Source of the DNA: Rickettsiales bacterium
GTDB lineage: Bacteria > Pseudomonadota > Alphaproteobacteria > Rs-D84
Assembly: GCA_031259365.1 (NCBI GenBank)
Contig: JAIRLP010000120.1
Span: 1 to 5,936 of the forward strand
Length of the DNA: 5,936 bases
Reading direction: 5' to 3'
Part shown: positions 1-5,445 of the stretch, in pieces
Numbering within the stretch: position 1 is the first letter of the stretch
How the letters are laid out: each line of letters begins with the position of its first letter
Translations under genes and position numbers: made by a program
The notes under the pieces: generated by a model
Told to the model about the DNA's origin: nothing
The model's database searches: none
Seen by the model: the letters and a program-made list of their open reading frames with translations, nothing else

Positions 1-627
1 GCACGCGAACGTGCAACACAAGCGATCTATCCATTACGTGGCAAAGTTTTGAACGTTATGTCCAATTCCAACGAAAGATTTACTGACAACAAAGAATTGA
101 ATGAACTGATTGACATTATCGGTGCCGGTACTGCCAAAGATTGGGACGAAAGCAAACTGCGTTATGAAAAGGTTATTATGATGACTGACGCGGACGTTGA
201 CGGCAGCCACATCGCCGCCTTGCTGATGACATTCTTTTACCAGTTGATGCCACAGTTAATTCATGGCGGTCATTTGTATTTGTCTTGTCCCCCATTGTAC
301 AAGGTAACACATGGAACAGAATCTGTGTATGTTGATACAGACGAAGAATTAGAAGAATTGAAGGAAACCAAGTACAAAAACAAGAAGGTTGAAATATCGC
401 GCTTTAAAGGTCTTGGTGAAATGATGCCAAACCAGTTAAAAGAAACAACCATGTCTGTCAAGACGCGTCGTTTGATTCGTGTTGAATTGCCACCACGTAC
501 CGAAGAAGGTGCCGAAGACGCAGAAAAAACAAAAACACTGGTATCTGAATTGATGGGTAAAAAACCTGAATTCAGATTTAGATTTATTGCCGAACATGCC
601 AAGTTTGTAAAAGACGTATTTATTTAA
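1..627 (+). CDS. parE: DNA topoisomerase IV subunit B (ParE), C-terminal part, 5' truncated by window edge
   Basis: This is the last 208 codons of the ATPase/TOPRIM subunit of topoisomerase IV, which with ParC unlinks daughter chromosomes. The frame is open from base 1, so the true start lies outside the window; the in-frame TTG at 49 is internal. The fragment starts in the TOPRIM domain at YPLRGKVLNV. It carries the metal-binding acidic motif MTDADVDGSH (about residues 60-69) and then LLMTFFYQLMP and GGHLYLSCPPLY. The ParE-type signature VEISRFKGLGEMMP (about 131-144) follows; GyrB normally has a QRYKGLGEM-like version, and there is no GyrB-style insertion. The end, LMGKKPEFRFRFIAEHAKFV, also matches alphaproteobacterial ParE as I know it. 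The TAA stop is at 625-627. The only hairpin just downstream is weak (629-648, stem with a mismatch, no T tract). The neighbouring minus-strand gene converges on it across 480 bases of repeat-rich DNA. Confidence 0.93.
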   Translation, partial: ARERATQAIYPLRGKVLNVMSNSNERFTDNKELNELIDIIGAGTAKDWDESKLRYEKVIMMTDADVDGSHIAALLMTFFYQLMPQLIHGGHLYLSCPPLYKVTHGTESVYVDTDEELEELKETKYKNKKVEISRFKGLGEMMPNQLKETTMSVKTRRLIRVELPPRTEEGAEDAEKTKTLVSELMGKKPEFRFRFIAEHAKFVKDVFI

Positions 628-660
628 ATTATGGTCAACTGACAATAATGCAACTTTTAA

Positions 661-830
661 ATACATAAAATCTTTGTCAGCACAACAACATATACCCACG
701 TCACCCCATCCATCACACACAGGTAAAGACATAAAATCATTGTCACCCCAGCGAAAGTCGGGATTCAGGTAATAAAGTTGTGATATAAAAACGTTGTCAT
801 CCCGTGGCTTGACCACGGGACCTAGGTAAA
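661..830. repeat. Degenerate array of GTCAYCCC palindromic repeat units
   Basis: Related units follow one another here. Each complete unit starts with an ATAAAA-containing lead, then TTGTCA plus CCCC or TCCC, then a hairpin core, and ends near AGGTAA. The lead ATAAAA occurs at 665-670, 731-736 and 785-790. The head occurs as GTCAGCAC at 676, GTCACCCC at 700, GTCACCCC at 742 and GTCATCCC at 796. The 742 and 796 units are 54 bases apart. The last unit has a perfect 7-bp stem, CCCGTGG (801-807) with CCACGGG (813-819). The 742 unit has an imperfect stem closed by a GAAA loop, and the leftmost units have lost their stems. This type of GTCATCCC palindrome is widespread between genes of Rickettsiales-like alphaproteobacteria. 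Treating the left units as decayed copies is inference. Confidence 0.65.
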
Positions 831-916
831 TAGAGCAATGTGCTTAACCACCTGGGTCTCGTTTTGTTTGCTTCGCGCTTTAGATTACCCGGGTTCCGAC
901 TTTCGTCGGAATGACA
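795..916. repeat. 122-bp composite palindromic element with terminal inverted repeats
   Basis: The left end TGTCATCCCG (795-804) and right end CGGAATGACA (907-916) are inverted repeats matching at 9 of 10 positions. Each end is itself a hairpin: CCCGTGG/CCACGGG (801-807/813-819) and TTCCGAC/GTCGGAA (894-900/905-911, loop TTTC). A further inner pair, GGGACCTAGGT (817-827) and ACCTGGGTCTC (850-860), is inverted with 9 of 11 matches. The element therefore looks like two head-to-head repeat units with a spacer, as in paired REP sequences or a tiny non-autonomous element. It encodes nothing convincing: the minus-strand reading contains CHSDESRNPG and PRSRGQATG, peptide strings commonly produced by such repeats. 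No transposase is nearby, and I see no clear target-site duplication. Confidence 0.65.
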
Positions 917-968
917 GCCGCGATATGACAACAGAAAAATGTACAAAGACATACATGACCAAAAACAA

Positions 969-988
969 ATGCCGCACAGATGCGGCAT
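969..988 (-). terminator. Perfect 8-bp hairpin, probable terminator (possibly bidirectional)
   Basis: ATGCCGCA (969-976) and TGCGGCAT (981-988) form a perfect stem around a CAGA loop. Read on the minus strand, the stem is followed by TTGTTTTTGG, a usable U tract, so it can end transcription of the exported-protein gene 120 bases upstream. On the plus strand it is followed by TATATTTAATTT, which is T-rich but broken, so it may also stop read-through from parE, though 340 bases from that stop codon. Confidence 0.6.
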
Positions 989-1035
989 TATATTTAATTT
1001 ATCTAAGAAATTAAATTATGTCTTGGATATAGAAA

Positions 1036-1083
1036 CGGTTGGGATTTCGTCGTGTACAAGTGGCACATAAGAAAGCCCAACCG
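1036..1083. other. Long hairpin in the parE/exported-protein intergenic region
   Basis: CGGTTGGG (1036-1043) pairs perfectly with CCCAACCG (1076-1083). Inside it TTTC (1045-1048) can pair with GAAA (1071-1074), and GTG (1052-1054) with CAC (1064-1066), giving a three-tier structure. On the minus strand it lies in the 3' untranslated region of the exported-protein gene, 25 bases after the stop, and is followed by TTTCTATATCC, a poor U tract. It may be a weak terminator, an mRNA-stabilising 3' structure, or part of a small RNA; the sequence does not decide. Confidence 0.45.
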
Positions 1084-1107
1084 TGATAGATACATACAGC
1101 ATTTAAT

Positions 1108-2466
1108 TTATCGGATGCCGACGCTGAATTCATCGCTCCAACCGGCAACCACTTGACCACCGATTGCACAGCTGATATCTTCAAATCCACCTTTGATCTG
1201 ATTCTTTTTGATCACGTTACTGGTGATCAAACCACCTGCGGTCCCCAGCACAACACCAGCAACGGAATCTGATACCAGACGGGTTGTGTTGAATTTACCT
1301 TCGGATGTTTTCCATACACTGGCATCGGATTCATAACCTGTGCGCATCATATTAATACTTGCCAAGGCATTGTTGATTCTTTCCAGGGCATCACTTTGAT
1401 CTCTTTTATTATCTTCAGCCTGCTGTTGTTCCATTCTTTGAATCAGGATTCTTAACTGGGTAATATAGTTATTGAAATCTGATTCGTTGCGTTTCGCATC
1501 CGCACAAAACTTCAAGATCTGAGCGATATAATCAGATATTGTTTTATTGTTCGCATACTTTACCTGCATTTCACGAACCCAAGCCATATCTGCCATTGAA
1601 TCACAACTGAAGACTGTAACCACTGGGGTCCCTGGATTTACTGGATTGTCTGGATTCCCTAGTCCTGTTTTAGCAACACATGAATTTGATGCGCGATCAT
1701 ATCTTTTGGTTTGATCAACACAGTCACATGTCAATGTTTTTACATTCCATGTTGCAACAGATGCTGGTAATTTACGACAAGCTTCGGCATTAATATAAAC
1801 AGTACCGCCGCCATTGCCAGAACCTGGGCATGCGTTATTCACTGGCGCCTTGCCATCAACACACGAAATTACTTTACATGCAGACCATGTTCCATCAGCT
1901 TGACATACTTCGGCTGCTGCTTTGATCTTAGCATCCTTTTTTCTCATGTCTGCACAAGAATCTGGCTTATACATCCCCACATCATAAGATTGATTGTTAT
2001 ACGGGCATTGTTTTGTTGTGACCACGTTTTTTTTGATTTTGCATATGTTGCCCAGTCGATATGTCCATTTCTTGCTATCCAATATATACGCACCATTTCC
2101 TCGTGCTTTCCATTTTGTAATGTCCTGTATTGCATAATCTCCCACAATTGTGTAAGTGCTTAAATTATCAGGACAATCACTAATATTATCAGCTGGAACC
2201 CATTCATCAACAGCCGTGCCTCCTATATCCTTACAGTAGACAGCCGTGTTGTTATACAGAACAACAGTATTGTATTTACATTCATTTGGTCCTACATCCG
2301 CATCACAAATCAAATATTGACCACTGCCAATTTGTAAACGTTCAACGCTATTGACTTTATTAGCTGTCAACAAATCTACAGGTTCGCAATCTTCTGCTGC
2401 AGTCGCCACATTCATATAGCCACTAAAAGCCAACAATAAAACTGAAAAAATAGCTAATTTCTTCAT
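1108..2466 (-). CDS. Exported cysteine-rich protein with coiled coil and C-terminal glycine-rich hydrophobic segment
   Basis: I do not recognise a named family. The 452-residue product starts with a clear Sec signal peptide: MKK, a hydrophobic core to about residue 18, and a probable cleavage after an ATAA-type site near residue 24. The mature N-terminal half has most of the 19 cysteines (27, 54, 63, 78, 98, 142, 154, 171, 188, 197, 202, 213, 230, 247, 249, 263 and later), suggesting disulfide-rich modules outside the cytoplasm. One module, about 230-263, has the spacing C-x16-C-x-C-x13-C. A Pro/Asn/Gly hinge, GNPDNPVNPGTP (270-281), follows. A polar, Gln/Glu/Arg-rich, probably coiled-coil stretch spans about 325-372. 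A hydrophobic glycine-rich segment, about 400-417, could enter or contact a membrane. The tail keeps a lone Cys433 and ends DEFSVGIR. The start is supported by AGGAG seven bases before ATG. A surface or envelope role is inference. Confidence 0.85.
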   Translation of the reverse strand: MKKLAIFSVLLLAFSGYMNVATAAEDCEPVDLLTANKVNSVERLQIGSGQYLICDADVGPNECKYNTVVLYNNTAVYCKDIGGTAVDEWVPADNISDCPDNLSTYTIVGDYAIQDITKWKARGNGAYILDSKKWTYRLGNICKIKKNVVTTKQCPYNNQSYDVGMYKPDSCADMRKKDAKIKAAAEVCQADGTWSACKVISCVDGKAPVNNACPGSGNGGGTVYINAEACRKLPASVATWNVKTLTCDCVDQTKRYDRASNSCVAKTGLGNPDNPVNPGTPVVTVFSCDSMADMAWVREMQVKYANNKTISDYIAQILKFCADAKRNESDFNNYITQLRILIQRMEQQQAEDNKRDQSDALERINNALASINMMRTGYESDASVWKTSEGKFNTTRLVSDSVAGVVLGTAGGLITSNVIKKNQIKGGFEDISCAIGGQVVAGWSDEFSVGIR

Positions 2467-2473
2467 ATAAAAT

Positions 2474-2496
2474 CTCCTACTAATGTGTAGATTATA
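2474..2496 (-). promoter_or_regulatory. -10 box and ribosome binding site of the exported-protein gene
   Basis: On the minus strand a consensus -10 hexamer TATAAT lies at 2496-2491. AGGAG lies at 2478-2474, seven bases before the ATG at 2466. The -35 region is weak: only a T-rich stretch sits at 17-base spacing. The implied untranslated leader is about 20-25 bases. This supports an independent promoter, consistent with the dnaA terminator upstream. Confidence 0.55.
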
Positions 2497-2529
2497 TCAT
2501 AAAAAGGTTCACATAAAAAGATCAAATAT

Positions 2530-2552
2530 AAAAAACCACGGCATTATCGTGG
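2530..2552 (-). terminator. Intrinsic terminator downstream of dnaA
   Basis: On the minus strand CCACG (2552-2548), a seven-base loop and CGTGG (2540-2536) are followed at once by six T residues (2535-2530). The stem extends to seven pairs (AAC.CACG with CGTGGTT) if one C is bulged. It is 126 bases after the dnaA stop and just upstream of the promoter of the next gene, so it separates the two units. Confidence 0.65.
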
Positions 2553-2661
2553 GTTAATTTATGTTGCAAGTAAGTATCCAAACGCACCACAATATCGAAA
2601 CTTCTAATTTTATAAATAAGGATAATTACATATCTAATCCTGAATATGAGATAGAAAGCCC

Positions 2662-2677
2662 ACGGCGGCTTCGCCGT
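2662..2677 (-). terminator. GC-rich hairpin directly after the dnaA stop codon
   Basis: ACGGCG (2662-2667) and CGCCGT (2672-2677) form a perfect 6-bp stem with a four-base loop. It abuts the TAA of dnaA on the minus strand. The following bases, GGGCTTTCTATC, contain only a short T run, so alone it would be a weak terminator. It may instead protect the mRNA 3' end, with the T6 terminator further down doing the stopping. Confidence 0.4.
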
Positions 2678-3955
2678 TTAACGACATTCTTCGATCATTT
2701 GTTCAATTTCAGCGGCAACCATCAGATCTGTTGCCTTTAATTTTTCGGTCTGTGCAATGGCATACAATACTGTTGCATGATCACGATCGCCAACAAGACG
2801 ACCAATTTCTGCCAAAGACAAGTTTGTAGCTGTCTTTAAAGCTGTCATCATAATCTGACGAGCACGAACAATTGTGCGGGCGCGACCCTTGCCACAAATT
2901 TCATCAAAAGAAACACCCAGTCTTGAACACATTGATTTAACCATAGACAATGGTGTTTTATTTTTCTGCAATGTATCGGACAACAATCTTTCTGCAACAG
3001 ATGTTGTGACTTTTTCACCCATCAATTCTGTGTATGTCTTGATCTTCATTGCAACACCAGAAATCAAATGACAATCCCCGGCAACGCGGCCTGATAACAT
3101 TTCGGCAACATCCAATGCAACGCCGCTGCGTATCAACATTGTCTTTTTAACATTCTTGGTTGGGGTCGCAACGTCTGCAACCAAACCTGATGCAAACAAA
3201 GACTGTACACGGCGATCAAATCCACCCAGCGACGCCGGTGCTGCGTTCGCAGTCAAAACAACATTTTTATTTGCGGCGCGCAAATCCAAAACCAATTGTA
3301 CGAATTCTTCTGTTGTTGCTTTTTTGCCCGCCAGCACCTGAACATCATCCAAGATAAATGTATCGCAGTTACGACAGAAATCCTTGAATGCAAATACAGA
3401 ACCTTCGCGCATGCTGCGACCGAACTCGGATACGAACTGACCACCAGACATCATCAATACACGTGCATTAGATGCATTAGAAATACATTTGGCCAATAAT
3501 GTTTTGCCACAACCAGTGGTGCCATAAATAAACAATGGGGAAAAAGAAACTGCGCCTGCCGCCAATTTTTTGCAAGCAGATACAACAAATGCATTTTCTT
3601 CGGATGAAATAAAGCCGTCAAATGCGACCGGAACTGTTGTTACAATCGGGGCTGGGATGAAGACCTTGGAAACATTATCATTTGCTGTTGTGGCAACTGT
3701 CTGGCTGGATGCAGCAGTACCAACATGCAAAGACAAATTAAAATCTGCCGCAACGGAGTCTAAAACACTTAAATAAACACTTTTGATAAAATCTGCCGAG
3801 AATTGGTTAGGGGCAATCACAGACAAAACATCAGAACATACATCAATTTTAGCGGGCGCAATCCAAGAAGTGTAACCGGCAGAATCCATTTTTGCAGCCA
3901 TAGCCATTTTAATTGATTCTGGTGTTGTCACCAATTTTTTTGCTGTTGCCTGCAT
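2678..3955 (-). CDS. dnaA: Divergent chromosomal replication initiator protein DnaA
   Basis: DnaA opens the replication origin and loads helicase. The 425-residue product has all four domains and is a little short for the family. Domain I is about 14-75 (SWIAPAKI, then IAPNQFSADFI). A short Ala/Thr/Val-rich linker runs about 78-110. The AAA+ domain has Walker A GTTGCGKT (145-152) and Walker B FILDDVQVLAG (200-210). The domain IV DNA-binding helix-turn-helix is about 335-402, with RARTIVRARQIMM and the signature GDRDHATVLYA. Several usual AAA+ residues differ: KTHL reads KTLL, IDDIQF reads LDDVQV, and the sensor I TSDR reads TANA. The box VII arginine finger (SRF) reads SLF with Leu253. The sensor II region lacks the usual RELEGAL, with His296 where arginine is expected. 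AAGGAG seven bases before ATG fixes the start. It could be the organism's only DnaA or a paralogue; domain IV conservation favours origin binding. Confidence 0.88.
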   Translation of the reverse strand: MQATAKKLVTTPESIKMAMAAKMDSAGYTSWIAPAKIDVCSDVLSVIAPNQFSADFIKSVYLSVLDSVAADFNLSLHVGTAASSQTVATTANDNVSKVFIPAPIVTTVPVAFDGFISSEENAFVVSACKKLAAGAVSFSPLFIYGTTGCGKTLLAKCISNASNARVLMMSGGQFVSEFGRSMREGSVFAFKDFCRNCDTFILDDVQVLAGKKATTEEFVQLVLDLRAANKNVVLTANAAPASLGGFDRRVQSLFASGLVADVATPTKNVKKTMLIRSGVALDVAEMLSGRVAGDCHLISGVAMKIKTYTELMGEKVTTSVAERLLSDTLQKNKTPLSMVKSMCSRLGVSFDEICGKGRARTIVRARQIMMTALKTATNLSLAEIGRLVGDRDHATVLYAIAQTEKLKATDLMVAAEIEQMIEECR

Positions 3956-3962
3956 GCAGCTT

Positions 3963-3968
3963 CTCCTT
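3963..3968 (-). promoter_or_regulatory. Strong ribosome binding site of dnaA
   Basis: On the minus strand AAGGAG, within the purine-rich run GGGAAGGAAGGAGAA, ends seven bases before the ATG at 3955. It settles the start codon and indicates efficient translation. Confidence 0.75.
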
Positions 3969-4137
3969 CCTTCCCTAAAAGAGTTTCGATGTCCGCACAG
4001 AATATAAAAACCACCTGTACATAAACACTAAATTCCATTTGCAGTTATTATTTTGCTTATAGAAATTTACTGTTTATGTTACATTCTCTCTCGCGATGTT
4101 TTGATTGATCTCTCAACCGTTTGGATACGTCAGTTAA

Positions 4138-4167
4138 GTTATAAGATTTATTTCAATTTGCAACCAA
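4138..4167 (-). promoter_or_regulatory. Candidate dnaA promoter
   Basis: On the minus strand TTGGTT (4167-4162) and TATAAC (4143-4138) are separated by 18 bases. The -35 box overlaps the TGCAAC-N5-GTTGCA dyad, where a regulator could sit. It would give a leader of about 175 bases. A second option, TATATT close to the gene, lacks a good -35 box. This is a by-eye match only. Confidence 0.25.
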
Positions 4168-4233
4168 TAGTTGCACAATTTTTTAAGATTTATTTTTTGA
4201 CACCGATTCGAATTTTCAGCAGATTTCTGCGTA

Positions 4234-4256
4234 TTGTATAGACACTGTATATACAA
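4234..4256. repeat. Dyad containing TAGACACTGT just downstream of dprA
   Basis: TTGTATA and TATACAA form a perfect 7-bp inverted repeat around GACACTGTA. The decamer TAGACACTGT (4239-4248) recurs exactly at 5361-5370 and, inverted, at 5410-5419, on the other side of dprA. The hairpin has no T tract, so it is not an obvious terminator. Confidence 0.45.
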
Positions 4257-4264
4257 AACACAAA

Positions 4265-5287
4265 TCAGATTTGAATATAACCACCATCTACTTTTGCCAC
4301 TAATCCCTGCAATTCCAGGACCACCAAATCTCGTTTTATTTCCGCAACGGATTTTTTGACAAGTTCTGCCAATACAGATTCGGATACCGGAATTATTCCT
4401 AATTTATCAATCAGTGAATTTTCCATCGGACTTTTATTATTTGTTGTATCTGTTCTGGACGTCTTTTTGTCCGTTTCAAAGAAATCTTGTGCCCCAAGGC
4501 AAATAATCGCCTTTTTATCCCTGATAAGACTGTTTGGACCTGCAGCCCGCGGATCACTTGGGTGTGATGGGATTGCATACACTGGTCTGCCATATTCGAT
4601 TGCGAATCGCGCCGTGGCCATACTGCCGGATTTTAAATCGGCTTCGCCCAGAACCATTCTGTCGCAAAGCCCCGCAATCCAACGGTTACGTAATGCAAAG
4701 CTGCTGCGATTCGGTTGAAAACCAACTGGCATTTCGCTGATGACGGCGCCACGTTCAATAATTTTGTAATATAACGATTCGTTTTCCAACGGCCATATAT
4801 AATCCACACCGCCAGCCAAGACTGCGATGGTTTGCGATTCGCCAGATGACAGCAACGCCCCCTTGTGTGCCGCGGCATCCGTGCCCATCGCTATTCCACT
4901 GACCACAACATGATTATGGTCAGCAAAAGATTTTGCCATATCAGATACGAATCGCAATCCGGCCCCAGTTGCATGGCGTGTACCCACGATTGCAACTGAT
5001 TGCTTTGCAAAGACCTGCATATTTCCACGCACTGTTAAAACAGGGGGATGATTTCTAATAGCCCGCAGACTAGCCGGGTACAATTCATCATCATCACACA
5101 GATATTTTATGTTTAACCTATCTGCTGTTTCCATTTCTTTACATACAGAATCTTTGAACGAATCGTCATGTGTCAAAGATTGGGCAGCCCTATCTGCATC
5201 ACCAAATTTGGCGATCAGTTCAGCATATTTCGCCGGACCGATCCCTGGTGTTCGCAATATCAAAAGTTTGTTGAATAAATCCCTCAT
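4265..5287 (-). CDS. dprA: DNA-processing protein DprA (Smf family)
   Basis: DprA binds incoming single-stranded DNA in the cytoplasm and loads RecA on it during natural transformation; it also persists in many bacteria not known to be competent. The 340-residue product is near the lower end of the usual size. An N-terminal helix-hairpin-helix/SAM-like part (TPGIGPAKYAELI) is followed by the extended Rossmann fold. Its motifs are VAIVGTRHATGAG (about 93-105), VVSGIAMGTDAAAHKGAL (about 128-145), VLAGGVDYIWPLEN, RNRWIAGLCD and SGSMATARFAIEYGRPVYAIP. The C-terminal end, SLIDKLGIIPVSESVLAELV to the stop, is a winged-helix-like domain. The usual FPxRNR reads FALRNR, and the phosphate-binding VGSR reads VGTR. 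No Shine-Dalgarno sequence precedes the ATG at 5287, and an in-frame stop at 5306-5308 leaves no upstream ATG, GTG or TTG start except the CTG at 5294-5296. It is flanked by non-competence genes. Confidence 0.93.
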   Translation of the reverse strand: MRDLFNKLLILRTPGIGPAKYAELIAKFGDADRAAQSLTHDDSFKDSVCKEMETADRLNIKYLCDDDELYPASLRAIRNHPPVLTVRGNMQVFAKQSVAIVGTRHATGAGLRFVSDMAKSFADHNHVVVSGIAMGTDAAAHKGALLSSGESQTIAVLAGGVDYIWPLENESLYYKIIERGAVISEMPVGFQPNRSSFALRNRWIAGLCDRMVLGEADLKSGSMATARFAIEYGRPVYAIPSHPSDPRAAGPNSLIRDKKAIICLGAQDFFETDKKTSRTDTTNNKSPMENSLIDKLGIIPVSESVLAELVKKSVAEIKRDLVVLELQGLVAKVDGGYIQI

Positions 5288-5300
5288 GATGATCAGTATA
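5288..5300 (-). promoter_or_regulatory. Candidate -10 box giving a leaderless dprA message
   Basis: On the minus strand TATACT (5300-5295) is followed by GATCATC and then the dprA ATG. A start of transcription seven bases after the -10 box would fall on the A of ATG. The absence of any ribosome binding site here fits leaderless translation. The -35 region at 17 bases (TTTATT) is weak, so this is tentative. Confidence 0.35.
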
Positions 5301-5348
5301 GGATTTTAACCAATTTCAATAAAGACAAATTAACATCACCTTTATAAA

Positions 5349-5376
5349 TTAATATTTGACTAGACACTGTTAGCAA
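5349..5376 (-). promoter_or_regulatory. Alternative dprA promoter overlapping the inverted repeat
   Basis: On the minus strand TTGCTA (5376-5371) and TATTAA (5354-5349) are 16 bases apart, and TAACAGTGTCTA lies across the -35 box and spacer, where an operator could sit. It would give a leader of about 55 bases. It competes with the leaderless proposal; the sequence cannot choose. Confidence 0.25.
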
Positions 5377-5419
5377 AAGTTTTATGAATTTGACGGGTGA
5401 TGATTGTTAACAGTGTCTA
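5361..5419. repeat. Perfect 12-bp inverted repeat upstream of dprA
   Basis: TAGACACTGTTA (5361-5372) pairs exactly with TAACAGTGTCTA (5408-5419). The stem continues inward through a G-T wobble (5373/5407) and three Watson-Crick pairs (5374-5376 with 5404-5406), making 16 pairs around a 27-base loop. Neither strand has a T tract after it, so it is not a standard terminator. It lies between the terminator of the upstream gene and the dprA start. It could be an operator pair, an RNA leader structure, or the ends of a small mobile remnant. Confidence 0.6.
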
Positions 5420-5423
5420 AAAG

Positions 5424-5443
5424 AAAACCCGCAAATCGCGGGT
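5424..5443 (-). terminator. Intrinsic terminator of the right-edge gene
   Basis: On the minus strand ACCCGC (5443-5438), loop GATTT and GCGGGT (5432-5427) form a 6-bp GC-rich stem. It is followed by TTTCTTTTAG. It begins three bases after the TAA of the upstream gene and isolates that gene from dprA. Confidence 0.7.
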
Positions 5444-5445
5444 CT

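Larger units (their letters stand above)
3956..4264. other. 309-base gene-free region between dprA and dnaA
   Basis: This is the leader and promoter region of dnaA. It is AT-rich and contains several dyads: TTGTATA/TATACAA (4234-4240/4250-4256) around GACACTGTA, the near-palindrome GCAGATTTCTGC (4219-4230), and TGCAAC/GTTGCA (4159-4164/4170-4175). A CT-rich run ends in TCGCGA (4091-4096). There is no convincing gene. I looked on both strands for TTATNCACA-type DnaA boxes and found only poor matches such as TTATGTACA on the minus strand near 4023. No terminator for dprA is evident, so dprA transcripts may run into dnaA. Confidence 0.5.

Noticed and set aside
270..816. Minus-strand reading frames opposite the parE 3' end
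   Set aside because: They are shadows of the parE frame or run into the repeats; parE motifs are unambiguous on the plus strand.
797..988. Minus-strand 63-codon reading frame containing CHSDESRNPG and PRSRGQATG
   Set aside because: It lies entirely on the palindromic repeat element and terminator hairpin. These peptide strings are a known by-product of such repeats, not a conserved protein.
925..1014. Plus-strand 29-codon ATG reading frame
   Set aside because: It has no ribosome binding site, runs through the terminator hairpin, and its composition is what AT-rich spacer would give.
4159..4186. Plus-strand terminator TGCAAC-N5-GTTGCA followed by a T run
   Set aside because: The stem is short, with half its pairs A-T, the T run begins after CAA, and no plus-strand gene would use it; it is more likely a dyad near the dnaA promoter.
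4053..4241. Plus-strand 62-codon hydrophobic reading frame in the dprA-dnaA gap
   Set aside because: It needs a TTG start with no ribosome binding site, is opposite the likely dnaA promoter, and its hydrophobic look follows from T-rich DNA.
3956..4264. Possible replication origin upstream of dnaA
   Set aside because: The region is AT-rich, but I find no cluster of DnaA-box-like sequences on either strand; gene adjacency alone is not enough.
5317..5336. Six-codon leader peptide (MLICLY) upstream of dprA
   Set aside because: It has a purine-rich site before its ATG, but so short a frame arises easily by chance and no regulatory codon pattern is visible. It is mentioned only within the pseudoknot finding.
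5356..5388. Plus-strand promoter TTGACT with TATGAA
   Set aside because: The spacing of 21 bases is too long, the alternatives at 17-18 bases are poor -10 boxes, and there is no plus-strand gene downstream.
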